Assembly (NCBI GenBank): GCA_963678075.2
Contig: CAXXPK010000007.1
Location: forward strand, 186,001-250,000
Length of the DNA: 64,000 nucleotides
Direction: 5' to 3'
Source of the DNA: Oleispirillum sp963678075
GTDB taxonomy: Bacteria > Pseudomonadota > Alphaproteobacteria > Rhodospirillales > Rhodospirillaceae
Made by a program: the position numbers and the translations under genes. This document shows, in pieces, positions 38,489 to 46,504 of this stretch; positions within the stretch are counted from its first letter, which is position 1; the number at the start of each line of letters is the position of its first letter. The notes beneath the pieces were generated by a model that did no database searches, was not told the origin of the DNA, and was given only the letters and a program-made list of their open reading frames with translations.

Positions 38489-39775
38489 TCAAGGGCGTTG
38501 CGCGCTTTGCGTCTGATCGAAATAGCGATCCATGGCGCGCGCTACGGAATCCGCCAGCTTTTCCCGATAGGCGGCTTGTTGCAGCAAGCGCACCTCGTCA
38601 TCATTGGACAGATACCCCATCTCGACCAGCACCGAGGGAATGTCCGGTGCCTTCAGAACCGCGAATCCGGCGAAGCGATGGGTGTTGTCCAGAATGCGTA
38701 CCCGCCACCCCAACTCGCCCACCGCCAGCGAGGCGAACTGCGCCGAAAGATTCATCGATTCCCGCTGCGCCAAGTCGATCAGGATGCCGGTGACCTCGGG
38801 ACTTTCGTCCGAGAAATCCATGTCGGAAATGATGTCCGCCTTGTTTTCCTTGTCGGCCAGCAACCCGGCCTCGCGATCGGATGCCTTCTCGGACAAGGTA
38901 TAGATCGACAACCCGCGAGTCCGACGCTGCGGATTGCTGTCGGCATGCAAGGACACGAACAGATCGCCCTTGGCGCGGCGCGCGATGGCGACGCGTTCAC
39001 GCAGGGAAATGAAAATATCGCGATCGCGGGTCAGAACGACGCGATAGCGTCCGCTCTTTTCCAAACGCGCCTTAAGCTGACGCGCCATCGCCAACGTGAT
39101 GTGCTTTTCGTAGACGCCGTTGACGCCGATCGCCCCGGGATCGACGCCGCCGTGACCGGCATCCAGAACGATCACCGGCTTCGGCCCTTCGGCACGACGC
39201 TGCCGATCGCCGATCGCCGGTTCGGTGCTCTTGGTGAATTTGACCTCGCCCGAATCCTTGCCCAGACGGGCCATGAACGCCTCGCGCGAGGTCGGGCGCA
39301 GGTCGGCGACGAAACGCCAGCCGTACCCACCCTGCGGCGGCAGGGTCAAAACCCGCGCCACTTCCGCCGGGGCGCCCAGATCAAGAACCAGACGATAGGT
39401 GCCGGGACGGAACAATCCGGCCCGCATGCCGCGAATCAGCCCGGTGGGCGGAGGCACTTTGTCGGCCGCCATCTGCCAGTCGAGCTCGGGGAAATCGAAA
39501 ACGATGCGATAGGGGTCAGCCAGATTGAACGTGGCGTGACTGGGCGCGGCGCCGACTTCCAAAACCAGACGGGTGTTCTCGGCATTGCCACCCAAACGCA
39601 CGGCCGACACCGGGTCCTGCGCGAAAACCGCCCCCACGCCCAGCAATCCCCAGGCTCCGGCGGCCAACCCCATCAGGGTCATGCGGCACCGCGTCACCGA
39701 CACCCCGCCCTGCCCCGTGACGGATCCATCTGTCATCCTGGCGATGTGGCGTTGTGATGAAATCTGTTCGTCCAT
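38489..39775 (-). CDS. amiC: N-acetylmuramoyl-L-alanine amidase (AmiC type)
   Basis: The enzyme cuts the bond between MurNAc and the stem peptide, mainly at cell division. It has an export signal (MTLMGLAAGAWGLLGVGAVFA) and an AMIN domain (VSAVRLGGNAENTRLVLEVG, YRIVFDFPELDW). The zinc amidase domain has VIVLDAGHGGVDPGAIG, the Glu in VYEKHITLAMA, the His in LFVSLHADSNPQ and a Glu in VLVEMGYLSNDDE. The start is uncertain; ATGs at 39775, 39736 and 39682 are all in frame without a clear ribosome site. The most likely signal peptide starts at the last one. Confidence 0.9.
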   Translation of the reverse strand: MDEQISSQRHIARMTDGSVTGQGGVSVTRCRMTLMGLAAGAWGLLGVGAVFAQDPVSAVRLGGNAENTRLVLEVGAAPSHATFNLADPYRIVFDFPELDWQMAADKVPPPTGLIRGMRAGLFRPGTYRLVLDLGAPAEVARVLTLPPQGGYGWRFVADLRPTSREAFMARLGKDSGEVKFTKSTEPAIGDRQRRAEGPKPVIVLDAGHGGVDPGAIGVNGVYEKHITLAMARQLKARLEKSGRYRVVLTRDRDIFISLRERVAIARRAKGDLFVSLHADSNPQRRTRGLSIYTLSEKASDREAGLLADKENKADIISDMDFSDESPEVTGILIDLAQRESMNLSAQFASLAVGELGWRVRILDNTHRFAGFAVLKAPDIPSVLVEMGYLSNDDEVRLLQQAAYREKLADSVARAMDRYFDQTQSAQRP

Positions 39776-40413
39776 GGCTTTCGATCATCGGGAAACGCTG
39801 AGATTCCATTCAGTAAAGTATTATGAAAAGCGGAGTCGCGATGCAACATTCGTCACTCCTCAAGCGGTATTTTTATGCGGCATGTGTCGAGACCGCCAAG
39901 AGAGTCCGATTAGCCCCCTTTTCATGAAAGAAATATAAGGAATGCATTTGTGCCATTGTCCTGAAACGGTTTCGAGGCTATCTTCCCGGCGGCGCAGGCA
40001 GTGAAGTCAGCCATCCGCCTTGCATTGTTTGGTCGTTTTCCATGAACCGGTTGGGGAATAACTTCCCCCGGCACGATGAAGCCAGAAGAGAAATCAAGGC
40101 GCTAGTCCTTGCCTGGCGGAAAAGACAACACGATGTCGAAGCGGGCGGCGCGAGCATCCGGGGTTTACCAACCCCGATCTCTCCGGGATCGGGTCATCAC
40201 CGCCACGCACATGAAATGAACGATTTGCTGGAACCGAAATGTCGACCGTCAATTCTGAACCGATGATTTCGGCTTTTTCGATGGCGTCGATGCGACCGGG
40301 TGACGGGCGCATGCAAACGGTTTCCGGCATTTCCCATAGGATCAACGAACATACGCGCGCCGCGCCGCGAATTGCGGCCTGCAGCGGCGTGTCGTCTTGG
40401 AGCACCCCTTTTA
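39776..40413 (+). promoter_or_regulatory. long upstream region of the RNase E gene
   Basis: This 640-bp gap between the divergent amiC and rne genes has no gene that I can support; its short open frames lack conserved features. It contains several small hairpins, among them ggttggggaataacttccccc (stem arms at each end) near 40049, ggggtttaccaacccc near 40160, and cgatctctccgggatcg just after. In other bacteria the RNase E message has a long structured leader through which the enzyme limits its own level. The same may hold here. Confidence 0.4.
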
Positions 40414-42900
40414 ATGGTCAAACGTATGTTGATCGACGCCACGCATCCGGAAGAGACGCGTGTGGTCGTGATGAATGGGACGCGGCTAGAGGAATTTGAC
40501 GTCGAGACTTCGACAAAGCGCCAAATCAAAGGAAACGTCTACCTCGCCAAAATCGTCCGGGTCGAGCCCTCGCTGCAAGCCGCTTTCGTCGATTACGGCG
40601 GGAACCGGCATGGTTTTCTGGCGTTCAGCGAAATCCACCCCGACTATTACCAGATCCCGGTCGCCGACCGGCAGCGCCTGATCGCCGAGGAAGCCTCCTC
40701 TCCCGACGAGGCGCACGCCGAGGAGCCGCATGAAGCGGAGTCGGCGCGAGCCGACGACGATGCCGAGGAAACGCAAACCGTCGAACATCTGGGCGGCGAC
40801 GACGCGGACGATGCCTCGGCCCGCCGGGCGCGGGAGAAACCCTTCCGTCAATACAAAATCCAAGAGGTCATCAAGCGCCGGCAGATCATGCTGGTGCAGG
40901 TGGTCAAGGAAGAACGCGGCAACAAGGGCGCGGCGCTGACCACGTACCTGTCGCTGGCCGGACGCTATTGCGTGCTGATGCCGAACACGCCGCGCGGCGG
41001 CGGGGTTTCGCGCAAGATCACCAGCGCCACCGACCGGCGCCGTCTGAAGGACATGATGAGCGGCCTCGACATCCCCGAAGGGGTGGCGGTGATCGTGCGT
41101 ACCGCCGGCTCCGAACGGTCCAAGGCGGAAATCAAGCGCGACTACGAATACCTGCTGCGGACCTGGAGTTCGATCCGCGCACTGACCTTGGAATCCCGGG
41201 CGCCGGCCCTGGTCTATGAGGAAGCGACGCTGATCAAACGCGCGATCCGCGACGTCTATTCCCGCGACATCGAGGAAATCCAGGTCGAGGGCGAGGAAGG
41301 CTATCGCGTCGCCAAGGACTTCATGAAGGCACTGACGCCGTCCCACGCCAAGAAGGTGCAGCCCTATAAGGACAGCCACCTGATGCCCCTGTTCCACCGT
41401 TTCCAGGTGGAAAGCCAGTTGGAGGCCCTGCACAACACCCAGGTCACGCTGAAATCCGGCGGCTACATCGTCCTGAACCAGGCCGAGGCGCTGGTCGCCA
41501 TCGACGTCAACTCGGGCCGATCGACGCGCGAACGCAATATCGAGGAAACCGCGCTTAAGACCAACATCGAGGCCTCCGACGAAATCGCCCGCCAACTGCG
41601 CCTGCGCGACCTCGCCGGGCTGGTGGTGATCGACTACATCGACATGGAGGATTCAAAGAACAACGCCGCGGTCGAACGCTGCCTGAAGGAAGCCTTGCGC
41701 TCCGACCGGGCGCGCATCCAGGTCGGACGGATCAGCCCGTTCGGATTGATGGAACTTTCCCGTCAGCGGCTGCGTCCTTCGTTCGTCGAAAACAGCTATG
41801 TCATGTGTCCGCACTGCACGGGCTCGGGCATGATCCGCTCCACCGAGTCCGAGGTGGTGCGCATCCTCCGCGTGATCGAAGAGGAAGGCGTGCGCCGCCG
41901 GTCCGCCGAAATCACGGTAACGGTGCCGATCGCCATCGCGCTCTACATCCTGAACCAGAAGCGTGCGGCGCTGGCCGAGATCGAGGCCCGTTACGGCTTT
42001 GCGGTCACCGTCAACGGTTCCGAGGCAATGATGCTGGGCGAGGTCACGGTGGACCGCACCCGCGCCCTGACCAAGGAAGAAAGTGACGCGCTGGCCCTGA
42101 TCACGCCGCCCGCCGAATCCCGCCCGGTCGAGCCCGAGGACGACGAAGACGAGACCGAGGACGAGGACGGCGACAAGACCGAAGCCACCGCCTCGCCGAC
42201 CCCTGGCGACGCCACAAAGGATGGCGCCAAGAAAAAGCGCCGCCACCGCAAACGTCGCGGACGTCGCGGCACGACCGAAAACGGCGAGGCCGAAACGACC
42301 GAGGCGGCGGAAGGCACGACCTTCGAAGTCAACGAAAACGGCACGGTCACGGTGGAGGACGACGACGAGTCCGAGGCCACGCCATCCTCCCTGCCCCCGA
42401 CGCCGAACGGCGACACGGTCAAGAAGTCCCGTCGCCGCGGACGGCGCGGCGGACGGCGGCGCAACCGCCAACCGCAGGCCGACATCACGGTGGAACAGGT
42501 CAACGACATCTTGGCCGAAGACGCCGTCGGCGCCGATGCCCAGGACACCGTGACCCTGATCGTCGAGTCCGAGGTCTCGCCCGAGGAAACCTCTCTGGAA
42601 ATCCAGGAGACTGTGGCGCCGCCGCCGGAAGCCACCGAAACGGCAACCGAGGAAACCCCGGCCAAGCCGAAGCGTGCCCGCAAGCCCGCCGTGAAAAAAG
42701 CCAAGCCGGAAACCGCCGAAGCCCCGGCCGAAGCGGTGGTGGAAGCCGAACCCGCGCCGACGATCATTCCGATCGTGGTGACCGAGGCTCCGGCCGAAGC
42801 GGCCCCGACGGAAACCGTCGTCGCCGCGCCGGTGCCGGAGGTCGCGCCGCAGCCGGAAGTTCCGGCCGGGCCGCCGCGCAAGGGCTGGTGGAACCGCTGA
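40414..42900 (+). CDS. rne: ribonuclease E/G family endoribonuclease
   Basis: RNase E starts mRNA decay and processes rRNA and tRNA. The protein is 828 residues. The N-terminal catalytic half starts MVKRMLIDATHPEETRVV. An S1 domain (GNVYLAKIVRVEPSLQAAFV) carries an inserted acidic stretch (about residues 92-140). The metal-binding Asp residues are in AIDVNSGRST and VVIDYIDMED. The zinc link is CPHCTGSG. The C-terminal half is low-complexity: acidic blocks, Arg/Lys-rich RNA-binding patches (KKKRRHRKRRGRRG, SRRRGRRGGRRRNR) and an Ala/Pro/Glu tail ending GPPRKGWWNR. Such tails hold the degradosome. The ATG at 40414 has a ggag site. Confidence 0.94.
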   Translation: MVKRMLIDATHPEETRVVVMNGTRLEEFDVETSTKRQIKGNVYLAKIVRVEPSLQAAFVDYGGNRHGFLAFSEIHPDYYQIPVADRQRLIAEEASSPDEAHAEEPHEAESARADDDAEETQTVEHLGGDDADDASARRAREKPFRQYKIQEVIKRRQIMLVQVVKEERGNKGAALTTYLSLAGRYCVLMPNTPRGGGVSRKITSATDRRRLKDMMSGLDIPEGVAVIVRTAGSERSKAEIKRDYEYLLRTWSSIRALTLESRAPALVYEEATLIKRAIRDVYSRDIEEIQVEGEEGYRVAKDFMKALTPSHAKKVQPYKDSHLMPLFHRFQVESQLEALHNTQVTLKSGGYIVLNQAEALVAIDVNSGRSTRERNIEETALKTNIEASDEIARQLRLRDLAGLVVIDYIDMEDSKNNAAVERCLKEALRSDRARIQVGRISPFGLMELSRQRLRPSFVENSYVMCPHCTGSGMIRSTESEVVRILRVIEEEGVRRRSAEITVTVPIAIALYILNQKRAALAEIEARYGFAVTVNGSEAMMLGEVTVDRTRALTKEESDALALITPPAESRPVEPEDDEDETEDEDGDKTEATASPTPGDATKDGAKKKRRHRKRRGRRGTTENGEAETTEAAEGTTFEVNENGTVTVEDDDESEATPSSLPPTPNGDTVKKSRRRGRRGGRRRNRQPQADITVEQVNDILAEDAVGADAQDTVTLIVESEVSPEETSLEIQETVAPPPEATETATEETPAKPKRARKPAVKKAKPETAEAPAEAVVEAEPAPTIIPIVVTEAPAEAAPTETVVAAPVPEVAPQPEVPAGPPRKGWWNR

Positions 42901-42926
42901 CGGCCACGAACCAACGCGTCCAAAGG

Positions 42927-42954
42927 GGCGGCGGAGCAATCCGCTGCCTTTTTT
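42927..42954 (+). terminator. intrinsic terminator of rne
   Basis: The stem ggcggcgga/tccgctgcc (loop gcaa, one mismatch) is followed by six T, 26 bp behind the rne stop. Confidence 0.88.
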
Positions 42955-43037
42955 CTTGTCGCCCCCTGTAATCGGCGAAAATCCACCGTAATTATCCTTG
43001 ATCAAGGAGTACGACCTTCGCCGCGAAAGCCCCGCCC

Positions 43038-43607
43038 ATGAGCCTCCACAAGAAACCTTTTCTTTATTTGCTGGCCCTGCTGGCTTCGGGCCTTGCCGCG
43101 TGCGCCCGCGTTCCCGACGGGGTGACGCCGCTGCCCGATTTCGACGTCGCCCGCTATCAGGGAACCTGGTACGAGGTGATGCGCCTGGATCATTCCTTCG
43201 AACGCGGGCTGGTCGCCGTTTCCGCCACCTACACCTTGAATCCCGACGGCACGCTGAGGGTGGTCAATCGCGGCCTCAATCCACGCACCTGCACTTGGAA
43301 AGAGGCGGTGGGCCACGCCAAATTCCATGACGATCCGCACACCGCGCGGCTTTCCGTCAGCTTCTTCTGGCCGTTCTACGCCGGATACTCGGTGTTCGCG
43401 TTGGATCACGACGGCCATGCCTGGACCGCCGTCGCCGGGCCGACCCACGACTATTTATGGATTCTTTCCCGCACCCCGGACTTGCCGGACGAAACCCGCG
43501 AACACCTGATCGACGCCGCGCGCACGCGGGGCTTTCCCACCGACGACCTGATCCGGGTGAAGCAAGATCCGCTGGGGTGCGAAACGCCGATACCACACGG
43601 CAATTGA
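43038..43607 (+). CDS. blc: outer-membrane lipocalin lipoprotein (Blc type)
   Basis: The protein has 189 residues. A lipoprotein signal ends in the lipobox LASGLAAC, so it is lipid-anchored. The lipocalin signature follows (DVARYQGTWYEVMRLDHSFERG), then VSATYTLNPDGTLRVVNRG, and SVFALDHDGHAWTAVAGPTHDYLWILSRTP (parts: VFALDHDGHAW, YLWILSRTP) that form the barrel. The Blc group binds lysophospholipids and helps maintain the envelope. The gene is complete and looks native. Confidence 0.9.
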   Translation: MSLHKKPFLYLLALLASGLAACARVPDGVTPLPDFDVARYQGTWYEVMRLDHSFERGLVAVSATYTLNPDGTLRVVNRGLNPRTCTWKEAVGHAKFHDDPHTARLSVSFFWPFYAGYSVFALDHDGHAWTAVAGPTHDYLWILSRTPDLPDETREHLIDAARTRGFPTDDLIRVKQDPLGCETPIPHGN

Positions 43608-43664
43608 TCGCGCGCGGCGGCTCGTCCTATACCTAAGACGAACCGTCAGACGGAGAAAGCCCCC

Positions 43665-44060
43665 ATGTCCCTGTCCAAAATTCTATTCGCCACGCTATCC
43701 ATGGCGGCGCTTTCCGCCTGCGCCCAGGTCGATGACATCGATCAAGGACTGACCGGACTAAAGGGACGCCCCGTCGCCCCCGTGCTGCGCGCGCTGGGCA
43801 AACCCAGCAAGCAGTGGGAAGGCGGCGGCAAGACCGTCTATGCGTGGTCGAACGCCGGAACCGCCCCATCCTCCCACCGCGATTGCGAGGATACCTATGG
43901 CGGCGCCCGCTCCATGACCTGCGGCAGCTTCGCCCCCGCGTCACAAACCGCCTATTGCATCGTCCAGATCACCGCCGACAAGACCGGAACCGTCATCAAC
44001 GCCTTCCACGACGGCCCGCCCCGGGCCTGCGGCAAGTTCGCCCGTCGGCTGCCAAAGTAG
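43665..44060 (+). CDS. small putative lipoprotein, 131 aa
   Basis: A lipoprotein signal peptide ends in the lipobox AALSAC. The mature part contains LKGRPVAPVLRALGKPSKQW, a pattern of small envelope lipoproteins of unknown function that place a short helix before a beta sheet (KTVYAWSNAGTA). It has four more Cys residues. A ggag site precedes the ATG. It lies 57 bp behind blc and may be cotranscribed. Confidence 0.75.
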   Translation: MSLSKILFATLSMAALSACAQVDDIDQGLTGLKGRPVAPVLRALGKPSKQWEGGGKTVYAWSNAGTAPSSHRDCEDTYGGARSMTCGSFAPASQTAYCIVQITADKTGTVINAFHDGPPRACGKFARRLPK

Positions 44061-44067
44061 AATCACC

Positions 44068-44270
44068 AAGGGCTTCGCCCCTAGACCCTGAAGGAAAAAA
44101 CGTTGCGAGGGGACTCGGCCCCCTCGCGCTCCCCATTCCTAATTTTTCCACATCATCACGCAGCACAATGGTTTTATAGCGCTTTGCGCAAAATACGGCA
44201 TGGGACAAGCCCCATACCGAGTCCGGGGCAGAGCCCTGGCAGCCCCCCTCCGGACCACCTCGTTCCAGGT
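44068..44270 (+). repeat. modular palindromic intergenic repeat, copy 3
   Basis: The repeat follows the lipoprotein gene. The order is: gggcttcgccc and ctagaccc, then aaaaaacgttgcgagg with the hairpin gaggggactcggccccctc, then gctccccattcctaatttttc. A decayed palindrome (atcatcacgcagcacaatggt) and gcgctttgcgc followed by aaaa come next. Further GC-rich stems (atgggacaagccccat and ggggcagagccc) continue to about 44270. The central palindrome has more mismatches than in copies 2 and 4. The AT-rich patch begins shortly after. Confidence 0.75.
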
Positions 44271-44345
44271 CAAGTGGCCATCGAATCCTTCACAAAGTCC
44301 CCTCATCTATGTCTAAATACTATCCAGCCATAAAGAGGGAGAAGC

Positions 44346-44669
44346 ATGGACCTGAAGCAACTCCATACGATGGAAATAATTAGCGACATAGAGAATATAC
44401 TCGATGAGAATAGTCACATCATCAGTTCTCGCTTGCATGGTGACGTGTATAAATTAAATTATTGGACAGGATACGCAGAGGGACTACTTGAACAGATCAA
44501 TAAAGATGATCTCCCACAAGATTACAAATGCTTTATAGCGGAAACAAAGCAAAAGATTTCTGTATTCAAAGAAGAATCCAACAAAATATCAAATAATAGC
44601 CTCTGCAACGGCTTTGGTATCCTCTCTCTCTGCTATGGCACAAGCATGGGACAACCCAGATATTGTTAA
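44346..44669 (+). CDS. AT-rich hypothetical protein, possibly the 5' half of a frameshifted gene
   Basis: The frame of 107 residues begins MDLKQLHTMEIISDIENILD, behind gggagaag. It is helical and charged (KISVFKEESNKIS) and matches nothing that I recognise. Base composition is strikingly AT-rich compared with everything else in the window, with codons such as ata, aat and tta that neighbours avoid, so it was probably acquired. Its last part overlaps the next frame. That frame is already open from 44539 and reads IIASATALVSSLSAMAQAW in the overlap, so the two may once have been a single protein. Confidence 0.5.
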   Translation: MDLKQLHTMEIISDIENILDENSHIISSRLHGDVYKLNYWTGYAEGLLEQINKDDLPQDYKCFIAETKQKISVFKEESNKISNNSLCNGFGILSLCYGTSMGQPRYC

Positions 44670-44967
44670 AATTCTATCGCAATCTATTATTACATTCTTT
44701 ATTCCAGCATTGGCCATGGGCGTAATAATTGACGCATGCAATAAAGCAATCAACGCAAAATATGCGAATATGTGGCAGGAGTTATGTGATTTAGATTTGA
44801 AAAAGTCTGAAGGACGGCGCAACAAATTAGAAAAACATATAAACATAATTAGTATTATGTATTCAATTTTGATCGGCGCTAATGTATTAATGATAATATT
44901 TGGCGCTATTTTTTATTTCAAAACAATTCATGGCTTCAAATGGGTTCGAACCAGGATCAACGCTTGA
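44614..44967 (+). CDS. AT-rich two-helix membrane protein, possibly the 3' half of a frameshifted gene
   Basis: The frame encodes 117 residues from a TTG. Two hydrophobic segments (IITFFIPALAMGVIIDAC and IMYSILIGANVLMIIFGAIFYF) flank a charged loop (MWQELCDLDLKKSEGRRNKL). The sequence before the first ATG (IIASATALVSSLSAMAQAW) also looks like coding sequence, and there is no ribosome site at 44614. A single gene of about 205 residues broken by one indel near 44590 is therefore likely. The composition is AT-rich like its partner. The function is unknown. Confidence 0.5.
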   Translation: MVSSLSAMAQAWDNPDIVKILSQSIITFFIPALAMGVIIDACNKAINAKYANMWQELCDLDLKKSEGRRNKLEKHINIISIMYSILIGANVLMIIFGAIFYFKTIHGFKWVRTRINA

Positions 44968-45048
44968 TGTATTTAAGATATAATTCGCGCCATAAAAATG
45001 GCCGGGGTTTCCGCCCCGGCCTTTGATGTTCGTGCATTTGCGGGGGAA

Positions 45049-46503
45049 CTACCCCAGCAGTTTTTTCTTGATCATCTCGTTCAAGATGCCGGGATTGGCC
45101 TTGCCCTGCGACGCCTTCATCGCCTGACCGACGAACCAGCCCAGCAGCTTTTCCTTTCCGCCACGGACTTCCTCGGCCTTTTCCGGATTGGCGGCGATCA
45201 CCTCGTCCACCACCTTCTCGATCGCGCCGGTATTGGTAACCTGTTTCAGGCCCTTTTCCTCGACAATAGTGTCCGGGGCCTCGCCGGTTTCGACCATGAT
45301 TTCGAACACGTCCTTGGCGATACGCCCGGAAATCGTGTCGTTCTTGATCAAGTCCACCAGCTTGCCGATGTTTTCCGGCTTCACCGGGCTGTCGGTGATG
45401 TCGCGGCCGGTACGGTTCAAGGCGGCGAACAGATCGCCCATCACCCAGTTGGCGGCCGTCTTGGCATCGTGACCGTCGGCTGCGGCCTCGAAGAACGCGG
45501 CGGTTTCCTTTTCCGCCACCATCACACCCGCGTCATAGGGCGACAGGCCATAATCGCCGATGAAACGCGCCTTCTTGGCATCAGGCAATTCCGGCAGGCT
45601 GGATTTGATCTGGGCGATAAAGTCCTCGGTCAATTCCAGCGGCAGCAGATCCGGGTCCGGGAAATAGCGGTAGTCGTGGGCGAATTCCTTGGACCGCATG
45701 GGCCGCGTTTCGCCCTTGTTGGCATCGAACAGGCGGGTTTCCTGTTCGATGATGCCGCCCGCCTCGTACACTTCAATATGGCGCGCCGCCTCGATCTCGA
45801 CCGCCTGCATCACGAACCGCACCGAATTAACGTTCTTGATCTCGCAACGGGTGCGCAACGGCTCGCCCGGATGCCGGACCGAGACATTGACGTCGGCGCG
45901 CATCGAGCCTTCATCCATATTGCCGTCGCAAGTTCCAAGGTAGCGCAGAATCGCCCGCAGCTTTTTCAGATACGCCCCCGCCTCTTCCGGGCTGCGCATG
46001 TCGGGCTTGGAAACGATTTCCATCAGCGCCACGCCCGCGCGGTTCAAATCGATGAACGACTTGGTCGGGTGCTGATCGTGCATCGACTTGCCCGCGTCGA
46101 TTTCCAGGTGCAGGCGCTCGATCCCGACCTCACGGCTGGTGCCGTCCTTCAAGTCCAGGATGATCGTGCCTTCGCCGACGATCGGATGCGCGAACTGGCT
46201 GATCTGATAACCCAGCGGCAAATCGGCATAGAAATAGTTCTTACGGTCGAACACCGAACGCCGGTTGATAATGGCGTTCAGCCCCAGGCCGGTCTTCACC
46301 GCCTGATAGACGCACTCGGCATTGATCGTCGGCAGCATGCCGGGCATGCCGCAATCCAGGAAAGCCACCTGGGTATTGGGACCCGCGCCGAAGGTGGTGG
46401 AAGCGCCGGAAAACAGCTTGGCGTTGGAAATCACCTGGGCGTGAACCTCCAGCCCGATCACGACTTCCCAGGGGCCGGTTTCGCCCTGAATGATATAGGT
46501 CAT
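45049..46503 (-). CDS. gatB: Asp/Glu-tRNA amidotransferase subunit B
   Basis: GatB binds the misacylated Glu-tRNA-Gln (or Asp-tRNA-Asn) and activates it for amidation. The protein has 484 residues. The N-terminal cradle reads WEVVIGLEVHAQVISNAKLFSG, with zinc-region residues in FLDCGMPGMLP. LPLGYQISQFAHPIV and NRAGVALMEIVSKPDMRSPE are typical. The C-terminal tail domain ends GKANPGILNEMIKKKLLG. The start at 46503 (MTYIIQGETG) fits the family. The start lies two bases from the gatA stop in the same operon. Confidence 0.96.
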   Translation of the reverse strand: MTYIIQGETGPWEVVIGLEVHAQVISNAKLFSGASTTFGAGPNTQVAFLDCGMPGMLPTINAECVYQAVKTGLGLNAIINRRSVFDRKNYFYADLPLGYQISQFAHPIVGEGTIILDLKDGTSREVGIERLHLEIDAGKSMHDQHPTKSFIDLNRAGVALMEIVSKPDMRSPEEAGAYLKKLRAILRYLGTCDGNMDEGSMRADVNVSVRHPGEPLRTRCEIKNVNSVRFVMQAVEIEAARHIEVYEAGGIIEQETRLFDANKGETRPMRSKEFAHDYRYFPDPDLLPLELTEDFIAQIKSSLPELPDAKKARFIGDYGLSPYDAGVMVAEKETAAFFEAAADGHDAKTAANWVMGDLFAALNRTGRDITDSPVKPENIGKLVDLIKNDTISGRIAKDVFEIMVETGEAPDTIVEEKGLKQVTNTGAIEKVVDEVIAANPEKAEEVRGGKEKLLGWFVGQAMKASQGKANPGILNEMIKKKLLG

Positions 46504-46504
46504 C

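Noticed and set aside
44920..44950. tRNA-like ggttcgaacc near the end of the AT-rich patch
   Set aside because: No acceptor or anticodon stem can be built around it, and it lies inside the membrane-protein frame. It could recall an attachment site but has no partner copy in the window.
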